DNA of 64,000 nucleotides, taken from contig NZ_CP126740.1 of NCBI RefSeq assembly GCF_030246925.1, forward strand, positions 2,604,001-2,668,000, written 5' to 3'. The DNA is from Microbacterium sp. zg-Y625. GTDB taxonomy: Bacteria; Actinomycetota; Actinomycetes; Actinomycetales; Microbacteriaceae. The notes under the pieces were generated by a model. That model ran no database searches. It worked only from the letters and a program-made list of their open reading frames with translations, and had not been told where the DNA came from. Positions within the stretch are counted from its first letter, which is position 1, and each line of letters begins with the position of its first letter. Shown here piece by piece: positions 50,305-58,268 of the stretch. Made by a program: the position numbers and the translations under genes.

Positions 50305-50979
50305 CTAGAGCGGCCATCCGGTCGCGTCGGGTCGGACGGCCGCGTCGGAGCAGTAGTCCGCGTAGAGCGAGAAGGGAGCGAATCCGCCGCGGATCCTCGC
50401 CACACGGGAGTCAGGGCCGAGCTCGTAAGCCAGGTGCATACTGCCTTCTGTTGCTCCGCTGTCATCGACCACCGCGACGACCATTCCACCGGACGGCGTG
50501 AGGGGCTGCTCGTAAGCCTCGAGTGCTTCTTCGCCGTGGGCCTCGATCACGGCGTCGAGCGGATCGCCGATGCGGATGCCGGCGGATGAGACGACGTCGC
50601 TGCGGTCCGTCACGAAGGCCATGATGCCGCTGCTCCCCGCGTCCACGGCCGCAGCGATACCCTCGCTCTCCCAGATGGCGAGAGAGCAATGCTCCGTCTG
50701 AGGCGCGAGGAACGACGTCCCGAGGACCTCCTCCACCTCGGTGACGGAGAGGTCGAGCACGTCCCGATGGAAAGCGAACTGCGCCAGACCGTCTTGACTG
50801 ATCACGAGAGCGTCGTCCGGCGTGGGCGGGTCGGGCAGCGGCTCGGGCGACTCGGTGGACTCGGTGGACTCGGTGGGGTCTGGTGGGGCGGGTGGCGTCA
50901 CCGGGTCGCCATTGCATCCGGTCGTCAGCAGCAGCAATCCCATTGCGGCGGCAACCGTCGCCTGTCGCCCTGCACGCAT
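50305..50979 (-). CDS. Putative secreted lipoprotein (224 aa)
   Basis: Signal peptide with lipobox LTTGC (Cys22), then a Thr/Glu/Ser/Pro-rich linker with three repeats of TES (encoded by 9-bp direct repeats at about 50851-50877) and a globular domain of about 160 residues. I do not recognise the domain; two Cys near SDVV... and YADYC may form a disulfide. The ATG at 50979 has GAAAGG 8 nt upstream and is preferred over a GTG three codons earlier. It is divergent from a LuxR-type regulator. Confidence 0.75.
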   Translation of the reverse strand: MRAGRQATVAAAMGLLLLTTGCNGDPVTPPAPPDPTESTESTESPEPLPDPPTPDDALVISQDGLAQFAFHRDVLDLSVTEVEEVLGTSFLAPQTEHCSLAIWESEGIAAAVDAGSSGIMAFVTDRSDVVSSAGIRIGDPLDAVIEAHGEEALEAYEQPLTPSGGMVVAVVDDSGATEGSMHLAYELGPDSRVARIRGGFAPFSLYADYCSDAAVRPDATGWPL

Positions 50980-51085
50980 GCGCTTCACCTTTCACCCCTG
51001 TACCCGTACGAGTAGTGTTCTGCGGCAGCGGGGGCGGCACCATGCGCAATTCTGCGTAGTGCCGATGGGCGTACCGGGAGTCCGT

Positions 51086-51886
51086 ATGGAAACGACCGCG
51101 GTGGGTGATCTGCGCGGGGCGTTGAACGTGGCGCAGACAGCGGCCGAATGCACGCGCATGACCGAGGTGCAAGAGCAGCTGTTGCCGGCCCTCGTCCGCC
51201 TCATCGGTGCTCAGCTCGCGATCTACCACGAGGCACGGCTCACGGCTTTGAACGGCGAGTACACGCAGGTGGACGTCGTGTGGCCCGACCCGCGCGCCGT
51301 ATCCACCGCAATGGTGGACTTCGGCGCCGTGGCAGCCGATTCGCCGGTCATCGCCCACGTCGCCAAGCGACCGGATTCTCACACTGTGGTGCTTCGGCAG
51401 CTCGTCTCCCGACGCGAGTGGCATGCGAGTCCGGCTTATGACACATGCCTTCGTCACCTGGGAATCGAGGACCAGGTCGCGCAGGTGCTGTACAGCAAGG
51501 ACGACGCGACCCACGGTCTCACCCTCAGCAGATCGTCAGCGGACTTCGGTCCGCGGGAGTCGCAACTGGTGCGTCTCCTGGCTCCACACGTGTCGTCAGC
51601 CATCCGTCGGGCACGGGGTTCCGGCGTGGGCTACGAAGCGGTCGTCATCACCCCGCAGCCTCGGATCCAGTGGGTGCACCCAGCCATCCCGTCGGCGGGG
51701 TCGCTGACGCGGCGCGAGCGGGAGGTGATCGTCTTGGCGGCGCGTGGGCTCACCAACAGGGAGGTCGCGGGAATGCTCAACATCGCGCCGCGCACGGTCG
51801 ACAAACATCTCGAGAACGCCTACCGGCGGCTCGGCGTGAGCAACCGAGTCGAGGCTGCGCTCGAGACCGAAGCCCTGCGGCCCTAG
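51086..51886 (+). CDS. LuxR-family regulator with N-terminal GAF-like sensor
   Basis: A 266-aa single-polypeptide regulator. Residues 1-175 resemble a GAF-like sensor (IGAQLAIYHEARLTALNGEYTQVDVVWP..., then QVLYSKDDATHGLTLSRSSADFGPRESQLVRLLAPHVSSAIRRA). Residues 200-262 are a LuxR HTH (LTRREREVIVLAARGLTNREVAGMLNIAPRTVDKHLENAYRRLGV). No receiver Asp is present, so it senses a small molecule rather than phosphorylation. ATG 51086 follows GGGAG by 5 nt. It may control the divergent lipoprotein gene. Confidence 0.85.
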   Translation: METTAVGDLRGALNVAQTAAECTRMTEVQEQLLPALVRLIGAQLAIYHEARLTALNGEYTQVDVVWPDPRAVSTAMVDFGAVAADSPVIAHVAKRPDSHTVVLRQLVSRREWHASPAYDTCLRHLGIEDQVAQVLYSKDDATHGLTLSRSSADFGPRESQLVRLLAPHVSSAIRRARGSGVGYEAVVITPQPRIQWVHPAIPSAGSLTRREREVIVLAARGLTNREVAGMLNIAPRTVDKHLENAYRRLGVSNRVEAALETEALRP

Positions 51887-51891
51887 ACGCC

Positions 51892-51926
51892 AAGCGCCCC
51901 GCGTCCTGCACGGACGCGGGGCGCTT
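51892..51926. terminator. Bidirectional Rho-independent terminator
   Basis: AAGCGCCCCGCGTCC and GGACGCGGGGCGCTT form a perfect 15-bp stem with a 5-nt loop. It separates the LuxR-type gene from the converging GlsB gene. Confidence 0.9.
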
Positions 51927-51966
51927 CTTCACGATTGCAGCGCGGCTTTTCGCGCTGACCGTCAGA

Positions 51967-52251
51967 TCAGGAGCGGCGCGAAGAGCGGCTGCGGCCCTTG
52001 ACCATCCCGTAGACGAGCAGCGCGATGATCGCACCGATGATCGAGCCGATGATGCCGGCGGGCTGGAAGAAGCCGTCGGTTGCGTCCTGTCCGAAGAGCA
52101 GGAAGCCGAGGAACCCGCCGACGAACGAGCCGACGATCCCGAGGACGATGGTCATGAGCAGGCTCATGTCCTGCTTGCCCGGGACGACGGCGCGGGCGAT
52201 GAATCCGGCGATCAGGCCGATGACGATGATGCTGATGATGAGACCGAGCAT
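51967..52251 (-). CDS. GlsB/YeaQ/YmgE-family stress-response membrane protein
   Basis: A 94-aa transglycosylase-associated membrane protein with three hydrophobic helices and Gly-rich packing (GIVGSFVGGFLGFLLFG, GIIGSIIGAIIALLVYG). It starts MLGLIISIIVIGLIAGFIARAVVPGKQDMSLL, the classic family N-terminus, and ends in a basic tail. Homologues are linked to envelope and acid stress. RBS GAGGAG lies upstream of the ATG. It is divergent from a LuxR-type response regulator. Confidence 0.93.
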   Translation of the reverse strand: MLGLIISIIVIGLIAGFIARAVVPGKQDMSLLMTIVLGIVGSFVGGFLGFLLFGQDATDGFFQPAGIIGSIIGAIIALLVYGMVKGRSRSSRRS

Positions 52252-52344
52252 GATTGCTCCTCTTCTTGAACGCCCAGGGACGTATAGGGTCGGGCACCGT
52301 TCGGTGCTCGGGATGCCGCAGTCCGCGACAACACCTCATTTGAC

Positions 52345-52380
52345 CACCCCTCGGGGTGTGGCGTCACACCCCTGGGGGTG
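52345..52380. promoter_or_regulatory. Two tandem palindromes upstream of the LuxR-type regulator
   Basis: CACCCCTCGGGGTG (52345-52358) and CACCCCTGGGGGTG (52367-52380) are near-identical imperfect palindromes centred 22 bp apart, i.e. two helical turns. The second ends 12 bp before the ATG at 52393. They form a good dimer-pair operator, probably for autoregulation of this gene and perhaps of the divergent glsB-type gene. Confidence 0.7.
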
Positions 52381-52392
52381 AAAAGCTGAGGC

Positions 52393-53064
52393 ATGGTATT
52401 GTCCCGGGACTCGCGGCCCATCACCGTCGCCCTCGTCGACGACTATGACGTGGTGCTGAAAGGGCTGGCGCATCTGTTCGACGACTACCGCGACCGCGTT
52501 GTGATCGCGGAGATCGACGCGAACCAGGGGGTGAGTGATCCGGTCGATGTCGTCCTGTACGACTCCTTCGCACAGCCGGAGTCCGACCACCAGGAGATCT
52601 CCGAGCTCATCAAGAACCCGCGCGCCCGACGCGTCGTGGTGTACACCTGGAATTTCCACGCCGAACTCATCGAGTCGGCTCGTCGGCAAGGGGTGCACGG
52701 GTACCTCTCGAAGACCTTGACCGCGGCCCAGCTGGTCGCCGCGATCGAGGCGGTACACTCCGGTGAGGTCGTCATCAGCGACCAGAGCCGCCGGGCGCCA
52801 AGCGCCCCGGGTCTCGAGTGGCCGGGACGCCTCGAGGGCATCACCGATCGCGAGTCCGAGATCCTCGCGCTCATCACCCAGGGCAAGAGCAACGCCGACG
52901 TCGCCCGCCTCACCTACCTCAGCCCGAACACCGTCAAGTCCTACATCCGGTCCGTCTACCGCAAGATCGGCGCGACGAGCCGCACCCAAGCCGTGCTCTA
53001 CGGCGTCCGCCACGGATTCACGCCCGACACCCACCGCATCGAGCACTGGATGGGCGGGCCGTGA
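52393..53064 (+). CDS. LuxR/NarL-family response regulator with atypical receiver
   Basis: A 223-aa regulator with an N-terminal receiver-like domain and C-terminal LuxR HTH (ITDRESEILALITQGKSNADVARLTYLSPNTVKSYIRSVYRKIGATS). The receiver keeps DD (16-17), Asp57 (VLYDSF), Thr85 (VVYTW) and Lys107 (LSKT). It looks shortened around alpha-2/alpha-3 (QGVSDPVDVVLYDSF directly follows IDAN). No histidine kinase is adjacent. It sits under tandem palindromes and ahead of a membrane protein. Confidence 0.88.
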   Translation: MVLSRDSRPITVALVDDYDVVLKGLAHLFDDYRDRVVIAEIDANQGVSDPVDVVLYDSFAQPESDHQEISELIKNPRARRVVVYTWNFHAELIESARRQGVHGYLSKTLTAAQLVAAIEAVHSGEVVISDQSRRAPSAPGLEWPGRLEGITDRESEILALITQGKSNADVARLTYLSPNTVKSYIRSVYRKIGATSRTQAVLYGVRHGFTPDTHRIEHWMGGP

Positions 53065-53159
53065 CGGCGGCGGCGCAGCCGATGCGCGCGTAAGCACCCC
53101 CGTTTCCTGCCGCTCCTCTCTGGGTCGCGGCTCCTTCGCCAGAAATGTATGGAGAGAAC

Positions 53160-54041
53160 GTGTCGAAGACACAGACAGACCCCCGCCCGAAACAGCCGCA
53201 CCGCCCGTCGGCGCGACGCTCATCGAGCCCGCCACGATGGACGAGCGTGGTGACCACCATCGGCGTCGTCCTCGCCGCGATCGGAGCGCTCGGCGTAGGC
53301 GCGCTTCTGCTCTTCTTCTCACGCGTCACAACGATCGAGACCTGGCAGACGGACGTCGTCGTTCCGGGCGGATTCCTCGGACTCTCCCCCTCCGAGATCG
53401 AAGCGGCAGTGCTCCTCATCGCCCTCCCCGGTGGCCTCTTCCTCCTGGCCTTGTGCTTCATCGGCACCGGACGAGTCATGCGCGGTGCTGTGGGCGTGCG
53501 CGATACGACGGGGTCGGCCAGCGGCAGTGTCGTGTCGTACAACACAGTGATGGAGCCGCGACTGCATCTTCTCTGGCTCGGCGTCGCCCTGGCGTTCTGG
53601 ATCCTCTTGATCCTCGTCCCCGCCGTCAGCGCCCTCCTCGGCGGATGGCCGATCACCGTCGACGACATGCCGCAGGGATACGTGTGGGCGCTGCTCGGGC
53701 TCTATGGCGGGTTGGCAGCGGCAATTGCCGGCGTGCTGCTCACCTCGTTTCTCAAGAAGCGTCGATACGCCGCGATGCATGCCGCGGAGGATGAGCGGCT
53801 GCTGCAGCCGCCCAGCGGTTTCTGGCGCTGGATGACCTTCCGGTGGCGGTTCGACCTGTGGCTCGCCGCAGCCGGTGGGGCGTTGGCGGGGCTGTCCGCC
53901 GTCATCCTGCCCTTCGGCGAGGTGACCACCTTCGTCGCCCTCCTGGCCGGCGGCATCCTGCTGCTCGCGCTCGGCGTGTGGTGCGCGGCGCAGTACTGGC
54001 GCGCCGGGGTCCCGCTCGGTTTCGCCGAGTCGTACGCGTAG
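53160..54041 (+). CDS. Four-helix membrane protein of unknown function (293 aa)
   Basis: A basic, hydrophilic start (VSKTQTDPRPKQPHRPSARR), then four to six hydrophobic helices (for example TIGVVLAAIGALGVGALLLFF and LLIALPGGLFLLALCFIG). A cytosolic linker (KKRRYAAMHAAEDERLLQPP) and two more helices follow. I recognise no family. The GTG at 53160 is preferred because GGAGAG lies just upstream; a more distal ATG at 53145 has none. It follows the LuxR-type gene and may belong to the same regulon. Confidence 0.75.
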   Translation: MSKTQTDPRPKQPHRPSARRSSSPPRWTSVVTTIGVVLAAIGALGVGALLLFFSRVTTIETWQTDVVVPGGFLGLSPSEIEAAVLLIALPGGLFLLALCFIGTGRVMRGAVGVRDTTGSASGSVVSYNTVMEPRLHLLWLGVALAFWILLILVPAVSALLGGWPITVDDMPQGYVWALLGLYGGLAAAIAGVLLTSFLKKRRYAAMHAAEDERLLQPPSGFWRWMTFRWRFDLWLAAAGGALAGLSAVILPFGEVTTFVALLAGGILLLALGVWCAAQYWRAGVPLGFAESYA

Positions 54042-54171
54042 ACCACAGCGGAGCCGCGGGGGAACCGAGGACCGCGGTGACGCTTCCCGAGCGCATCCCG
54101 CCCCGCGATACTGAAACCCAGTGCCGCGTAGACTGAACCCCAGTTTCATCTCTCGAGCACTGGAGTCCGTC

Positions 54172-55899
54172 ATGGCTGACGCGTCCGCATACACGCCGCC
54201 CGTCGAGGACTACGCGTTCCTCTTCGCCGACGCCTTCGGTCAGGACCTCGTCGCGCGCGCCACCGGCGGAGAGCTCACCGCCGAGGACGCGACGGACATC
54301 ATCGCGGGAGCGGGCGAGTTCGCCGCCTCGGTCATCGCGCCGCTCGACGTCGCCGGCGACCGGATCGGCGCGCGACTGGAAGACGGTCAAGTGCGCCTGC
54401 CCGAGGGGTTCGCCGCGGCATACCGGGCGTTCGTCGAGGCGGGCTGGGTCACCGCCGAGGCTCCCGTCTCCGCCGGGGGCGACGGGCTTCCCGGCGCCGT
54501 GCGTGCGGGACTCGGTGAGATCTGGAACGCCTCGAACGCGGCGTTCGCGCTCTGCTGGCTGCTCACTTCCGGTCAGATCCACGCGCTGGATGCCGCGGCA
54601 TCCGACCGCATCCGCGAGACGTACCTGTCGAAGCTCGTCTCGGGCGAGTGGACCGGCACGATGAACCTCACCGAGCCGGATGCCGGCACCGACCTCGGCG
54701 CGATCCGCACGACGGCGACGCCGCGGGACGACGGCAGCTGGGCGATCCGCGGCCAGAAGATCTTCATCACGTGGGGCGACCACGACATCGCCGAGAACAT
54801 CGTGCACCTGGTGCTCGCCCGCACCCCCGGTGCGCCCGACGGCGCGAAGGGGCTCTCGCTGTTCGTCGCGCCGAAGGTCCTCGTGAACGACGACGGGTCG
54901 CTCGGCGAGCGCAACGCCATCACCACCGTCGCGATCGAGCACAAGCTCGGCATCCACGGCAGCCCCACCTGCGTGCTCGCCTACGAAGACGCCACCGGCT
55001 ACCTCGTCGGCGAGGTGGGCGGCGGGCTTGCGGGCATGTTCGTCATGATGAATTCCGCGCGCGCGGGCATGGGGTTCCAGGCGACGGGCATCGCTGATCG
55101 CGCCTACCAGCGCGCCGCGGCCTATGCGGCCGACCGCCTGCAGGGCGGCGTGCTCCAGCGCCCCGCCGGCACGCCGATCGCCGAGCACCCCGACGTCCGG
55201 CGCCTGCTGCTGTCGATGTCGAGCAAGATCTTCGCGATGCGCGCCCTCGGCGTGTACGTCGGCGACCTGCTCGATCGAGCCGACACCGACGACTCCGTGG
55301 TGAAGCTGGCCGAGTTCTTCGTGCCCATCCTCAAGGGCTGGACGACGGAGGATGCCATCACCGTCACGAGCGATGCCATCCAGGTGCAGGGCGGTATGGG
55401 CTTCATCGAAGAGACCGGCGCCGCGCAGCACTACCGCGATGTGCGCATCACCCCGATCTACGAGGGCACGACCGCGATCCAGTCGAACGACCTCGTCGGC
55501 CGCAAGGTGCTGCGCGACGGCGGCGCCACCGCGTCGGGGCTGTTCGACCGGATCGATGAGACCGTGGCGGGCCTGCGCACATTCGAGCACCCCGTCGCGG
55601 CGCGCACCGCCGACCGGCTGGAACGGGCCCTCGCGGCATCCCGGCGTGCGACCGCCGACCTGCTCGGCTTCGCCTCGTCGCCGCGCGACGCCTACGCCGT
55701 CAGCGTGCCGTACCTCATGCTGCTCGGCACCCTCGCGGGCGGCTGGATGCACGCGCTCGCCGCCGCCGCCGTTCTCGCGCGCGGCACGGTGTCGGAGACG
55801 GATGCCGCACGCCTGACGTCCGCGGACTTCTACGGTTCACACCACCTCCCCCGCGTGCACGCGCTGGCCGAGACGGTCGCGGGCGGCGAGATCGGGTGA
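54172..55899 (+). CDS. Acyl-CoA dehydrogenase (long form)
   Basis: FAD-dependent dehydrogenase oxidising acyl-CoA in fatty-acid breakdown. The 575-aa protein has the N-terminal and middle domains (NLTEPDAGTDLGAIRTTATP..., then IFITWGDHDIAENIVHLVLARTPGAP). The C-terminal helical domain has the catalytic Glu in IYEGTTAIQSNDLVGRK (about 430), followed by an extra C-terminal helical domain of about 130 residues, as in the DUF (PF12806-type) long ACADs such as FadE5. The ATG at 54172 is preceded by GGAG. It is monocistronic; the exact chain-length specificity is unknown. Confidence 0.93.
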   Translation: MADASAYTPPVEDYAFLFADAFGQDLVARATGGELTAEDATDIIAGAGEFAASVIAPLDVAGDRIGARLEDGQVRLPEGFAAAYRAFVEAGWVTAEAPVSAGGDGLPGAVRAGLGEIWNASNAAFALCWLLTSGQIHALDAAASDRIRETYLSKLVSGEWTGTMNLTEPDAGTDLGAIRTTATPRDDGSWAIRGQKIFITWGDHDIAENIVHLVLARTPGAPDGAKGLSLFVAPKVLVNDDGSLGERNAITTVAIEHKLGIHGSPTCVLAYEDATGYLVGEVGGGLAGMFVMMNSARAGMGFQATGIADRAYQRAAAYAADRLQGGVLQRPAGTPIAEHPDVRRLLLSMSSKIFAMRALGVYVGDLLDRADTDDSVVKLAEFFVPILKGWTTEDAITVTSDAIQVQGGMGFIEETGAAQHYRDVRITPIYEGTTAIQSNDLVGRKVLRDGGATASGLFDRIDETVAGLRTFEHPVAARTADRLERALAASRRATADLLGFASSPRDAYAVSVPYLMLLGTLAGGWMHALAAAAVLARGTVSETDAARLTSADFYGSHHLPRVHALAETVAGGEIG

Positions 55900-55973
55900 C
55901 GGCGGCGGGTCTTCGGGATTAGCCTGACTTCCGTCCGGCGAACCCGCGGCGCTCATCAAGGGAGAGCGACGAG

Positions 55974-56543
55974 ATGAGACCCCTTCGATACTCGATCAAC
56001 ATCACGCTCGACGGTTGCTGCCATCACGAGGCGGGGCTCGCGCCGGACGAGGAGTCGATGCGCTACTGGACCGCTGAGATGCAGCGCGCCGACGCCCTGC
56101 TCTTCGGCCGGGTGACCTACGAAATGATGGAGTCGGCCTGGCGCAAGCCGGCCGCGGGCGCGTGGCCCGACTGGATGACCGAGCGGGACCTCCCCTTCGC
56201 CGAGAGCATCGACCGGGCGAAGAAGTACGTGGTGTCCAGCACGCTGAGCGAGGTCGACTGGAACGCCGAGCTGGTGCGCTCCGACCTGGCGCGAGCGGTC
56301 CAGCAGCTCAAGCACGAGCCGGGCAAGGGCCTCTGGGTGGGCGGCGTGACACTCCCGCGGGCGCTGGCGGATCTTGGGCTGATCGACGAATACGAGTTCC
56401 TCGTGCAGCCGGTGGTTGCCGGACACGGGCCGACGTTGCTCGCCGGTCTGCGCGAGCGCATCCAGCTCGAGCTCATCGGCCGTCATGATTTCCGGTCGGG
56501 GGCTGTCGCCCTGCGGTACCGGCCCACGCGCTCTCGGGCGTGA
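55974..56543 (+). CDS. RibD C-terminal-type (dihydrofolate-reductase-fold) protein
   Basis: A 189-aa protein with the DHFR-like fold: YSINITLDGCCHHE, then ADALLFGRVTYEMMESAWRKP and KKYVVSSTLSEVDWNAELV. The GLWVGGVTLPRALADLGLIDEYEFLVQPVVAGHGPTLL block is the RibD_C signature. Members are annotated as dihydrofolate reductase family proteins with NADPH-binding, but the substrate is unknown. The ATG follows GGGAGAGCGACG. It converges on the P-loop kinase gene with a 19-bp gap. Confidence 0.93.
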   Translation: MRPLRYSINITLDGCCHHEAGLAPDEESMRYWTAEMQRADALLFGRVTYEMMESAWRKPAAGAWPDWMTERDLPFAESIDRAKKYVVSSTLSEVDWNAELVRSDLARAVQQLKHEPGKGLWVGGVTLPRALADLGLIDEYEFLVQPVVAGHGPTLLAGLRERIQLELIGRHDFRSGAVALRYRPTRSRA

Positions 56544-56562
56544 AGCAGCCCACTGCCCTACG

Positions 56563-57147
56563 TCACGTCGGGCGCGCCGATCGACCGACAGCATGAGTGA
56601 GCGGACCCCTCACCCAGCGCTCGACCTCGCGTTGCGAGCCCAACCGCACGACCGCAAGGCCGGGAAAGTCGGCTCCCAGCTGCGGAACGATGTCGCGGTA
56701 CTTGTGTCGCGTCGAGATCGCCCACCGCGCGATGTGCTCGGGGTCGGTCAAGACCTGCCGGAACGGCGGCTCGATGTTGCCGTTCCACAGCTCCTCGCGG
56801 CTCCGTCTGCGGCGGACGGTGCGGCGAACCAATCGCGGGTAAGTCACTGTCCAGAAGGGCAGATCGAGCCACACCAGTAGATCAGCGCGGGCTGCCAGCA
56901 ACGCGCGGACGTTGCGATACTGCCACTCCGTCACCCACGAGTCCTGCGCCACGAGGCCGCGCACATCGGCGAGGAACTCGGGTCGCGGCGTCCAATCCGG
57001 CCCGTGGAAGAGCGCGTCGATCTCGGTATGAGGCACATGGGCGATATCGGCGACCCGGTGCGCGAGGGTCGTCTTGCCGACACCGGCGACCCCCGCGATC
57101 AGGATGCGGCGAGGGCAGCGCGGGAGCGGATCCACGGAGGTCAGCAC
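56563..57147 (-). CDS. P-loop NTPase / adenylate-kinase-like (topology-modulation-type) protein
   Basis: A 194-aa AAA-type kinase-like protein. Walker A is GVAGVGKTTLA (about 19-29), followed by HTEIDALFHGPDWTPRPEFLADVRGLVAQDSWVTEWQYRNVR, LLVWLDLPFWTVTYPRLVRRTVRRR and the lid-like basic segment. This matches the family often called DNA topology modulation protein (FlaR-like), which behaves like a shikimate/adenylate kinase. The GTG start is supported by TAGCAT 6 nt upstream. Confidence 0.88.
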   Translation of the reverse strand: MLTSVDPLPRCPRRILIAGVAGVGKTTLAHRVADIAHVPHTEIDALFHGPDWTPRPEFLADVRGLVAQDSWVTEWQYRNVRALLAARADLLVWLDLPFWTVTYPRLVRRTVRRRRSREELWNGNIEPPFRQVLTDPEHIARWAISTRHKYRDIVPQLGADFPGLAVVRLGSQREVERWVRGPLTHAVGRSARPT

Positions 57148-57153
57148 GCGACG

Positions 57154-57159
57154 ATGCTA
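57154..57159 (-). promoter_or_regulatory. -10 element of the P-loop kinase gene
   Basis: TAGCAT on the minus strand, 6 nt before the GTG start at 57147. Confidence 0.55.
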
Positions 57160-57205
57160 TGGCGCCTCGTGCTGGTGTGCCCACGATCGTGATGCGAGGG
57201 TCGGC

Positions 57206-57628
57206 TCAGTCCTCGACGACCCGCACGATGACCTCGATATTGCCCCGCGTCGCGTTGGAGTACGGGCAGACCAGATGTGCGGCATCCGCCAGCGCCTGAG
57301 CCTGCTCCGCGGGCACGTCGGGAATGACGACCTCGAGCTCGACGGCCAGACCGAAGCCCCCCTCTCCGTTGGAGCCGATGCGCACGCGCGCACCCACACT
57401 CGTGTCGTGCACCGCGACCTTCTCATGGCGAGCGACACTCAACAGGGCGCTGTGGAAGCACGCCGCGTAGCCTGCCGCGAAGAGCAACTCCGGGTTGAGC
57501 GCGCCTCCCGCACCGCCCATCTCCTTCGGCACGCGAACGTCGACGTTGAGCATGCCGTCGGCAGTGGCGACGTGGCCGTTGCGTCCGTCTCCTGTGGCGA
57601 GGGCCTCAGCGGTGTAGATCGTTTCCAT
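57206..57628 (-). CDS. ohr: Organic hydroperoxide resistance protein Ohr
   Basis: Thiol peroxidase that reduces organic hydroperoxides; 140 aa, the standard size. The catalytic Cys57 is in AAGYAACFHSAL and the resolving Cys121 in HLVCPYSNATRGN. The RVPKEMGG loop with the active-site Arg region and the Glu after it are present. Ohr (not OsmC) is indicated by GGALNPELLFAAGYAACF. It lies 51 bp downstream of ohrR on the same strand and probably shares its transcript. Confidence 0.97.
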   Translation of the reverse strand: METIYTAEALATGDGRNGHVATADGMLNVDVRVPKEMGGAGGALNPELLFAAGYAACFHSALLSVARHEKVAVHDTSVGARVRIGSNGEGGFGLAVELEVVIPDVPAEQAQALADAAHLVCPYSNATRGNIEVIVRVVED

Positions 57629-57679
57629 GGGAGTCTTCCTTCGATGGGGGATGGGCGTCGGGAGAATGCGCGACGGAGG

Positions 57680-58144
57680 TCAGCGGGATGCCGCGATGTT
57701 CGACGCCTCCACCGCGTCGGTGTACGCGCGGAGGTTCGCGACCAGGGCCTGCGCGGTGGCGGGCGACACCGACATGCAGCGGAAGACCTCGCCCGGCACG
57801 TGCGCGAGTTCGGTGCGCAGTGCGCGGCCGGATTCGGTGAGGCCGATCGTGACGACTCGGGCATCCTCGCTCGATCGCGTGCGGGCGACGTGCCCCAGCT
57901 TCTCGAGACGAGTGAGCAGGGGCGACAGCGTTCCCGAATCCAACGCCAGGTCGCTGCCCAGGTCGCTCACGGTGAGCGGGCCGCGCTCCCAGAGCTCGAG
58001 CAGCACGAGGTACTGCGGGTACGTGAGACCCCAGGGCTTCAGCAGACGGCGGTACACCTGGGTCGTCGCGCGGCTGGCGGCATAGAGGGAGAAGCACAGC
58101 ATCCCATCGATAGCCCGCTCGCCGGTGTGCTGCGTGTCGGTCAC
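57680..58144 (-). CDS. ohrR: OhrR-type MarR-family peroxide-sensing repressor
   Basis: A 154-aa MarR-family repressor. The sensing Cys17 is in the OhrR hallmark MLCFSLYAASR, followed by YPQYLVLLELWERGPLTVSDLGSDLALDSGTLSPLLTRLEKLGHVARTRSSEDARVVTIGLTESG (winged HTH). Oxidation of the Cys by organic hydroperoxide releases DNA and induces ohr. A GTG at 58144 was chosen because it fits the family N-terminus. It is divergent from an MFS gene, and the operator palindromes between them lie close to its own start. Confidence 0.95.
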   Translation of the reverse strand: MTDTQHTGERAIDGMLCFSLYAASRATTQVYRRLLKPWGLTYPQYLVLLELWERGPLTVSDLGSDLALDSGTLSPLLTRLEKLGHVARTRSSEDARVVTIGLTESGRALRTELAHVPGEVFRCMSVSPATAQALVANLRAYTDAVEASNIAASR

Positions 58145-58160
58145 AGGTAAAGCATGGCAC

Positions 58161-58190
58161 GCAATTGAGTTGTGCACAATGCATTGTTGC
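58161..58190. promoter_or_regulatory. OhrR operator candidate (overlapping palindromes)
   Basis: In the 124-bp gap between ohrR and the MFS gene, two perfect palindromes overlap: TTGTGCACAA (58170-58179) and ACAATGCATTGT (58176-58187). GCAATTG precedes them and GTTGC follows. The half site CAAT/ATTG matches the AT-rich MarR/OhrR operator style. OhrR autoregulation and possible control of the MFS gene are inferred. Confidence 0.7.
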
Positions 58191-58268
58191 AACGGCCGGG
58201 TCAGCGAACTGTCGTGCGCACTCAAGCCGTCGCGTTGCACGGCGCGGCAGGCGCGATACTGGGGGGCG

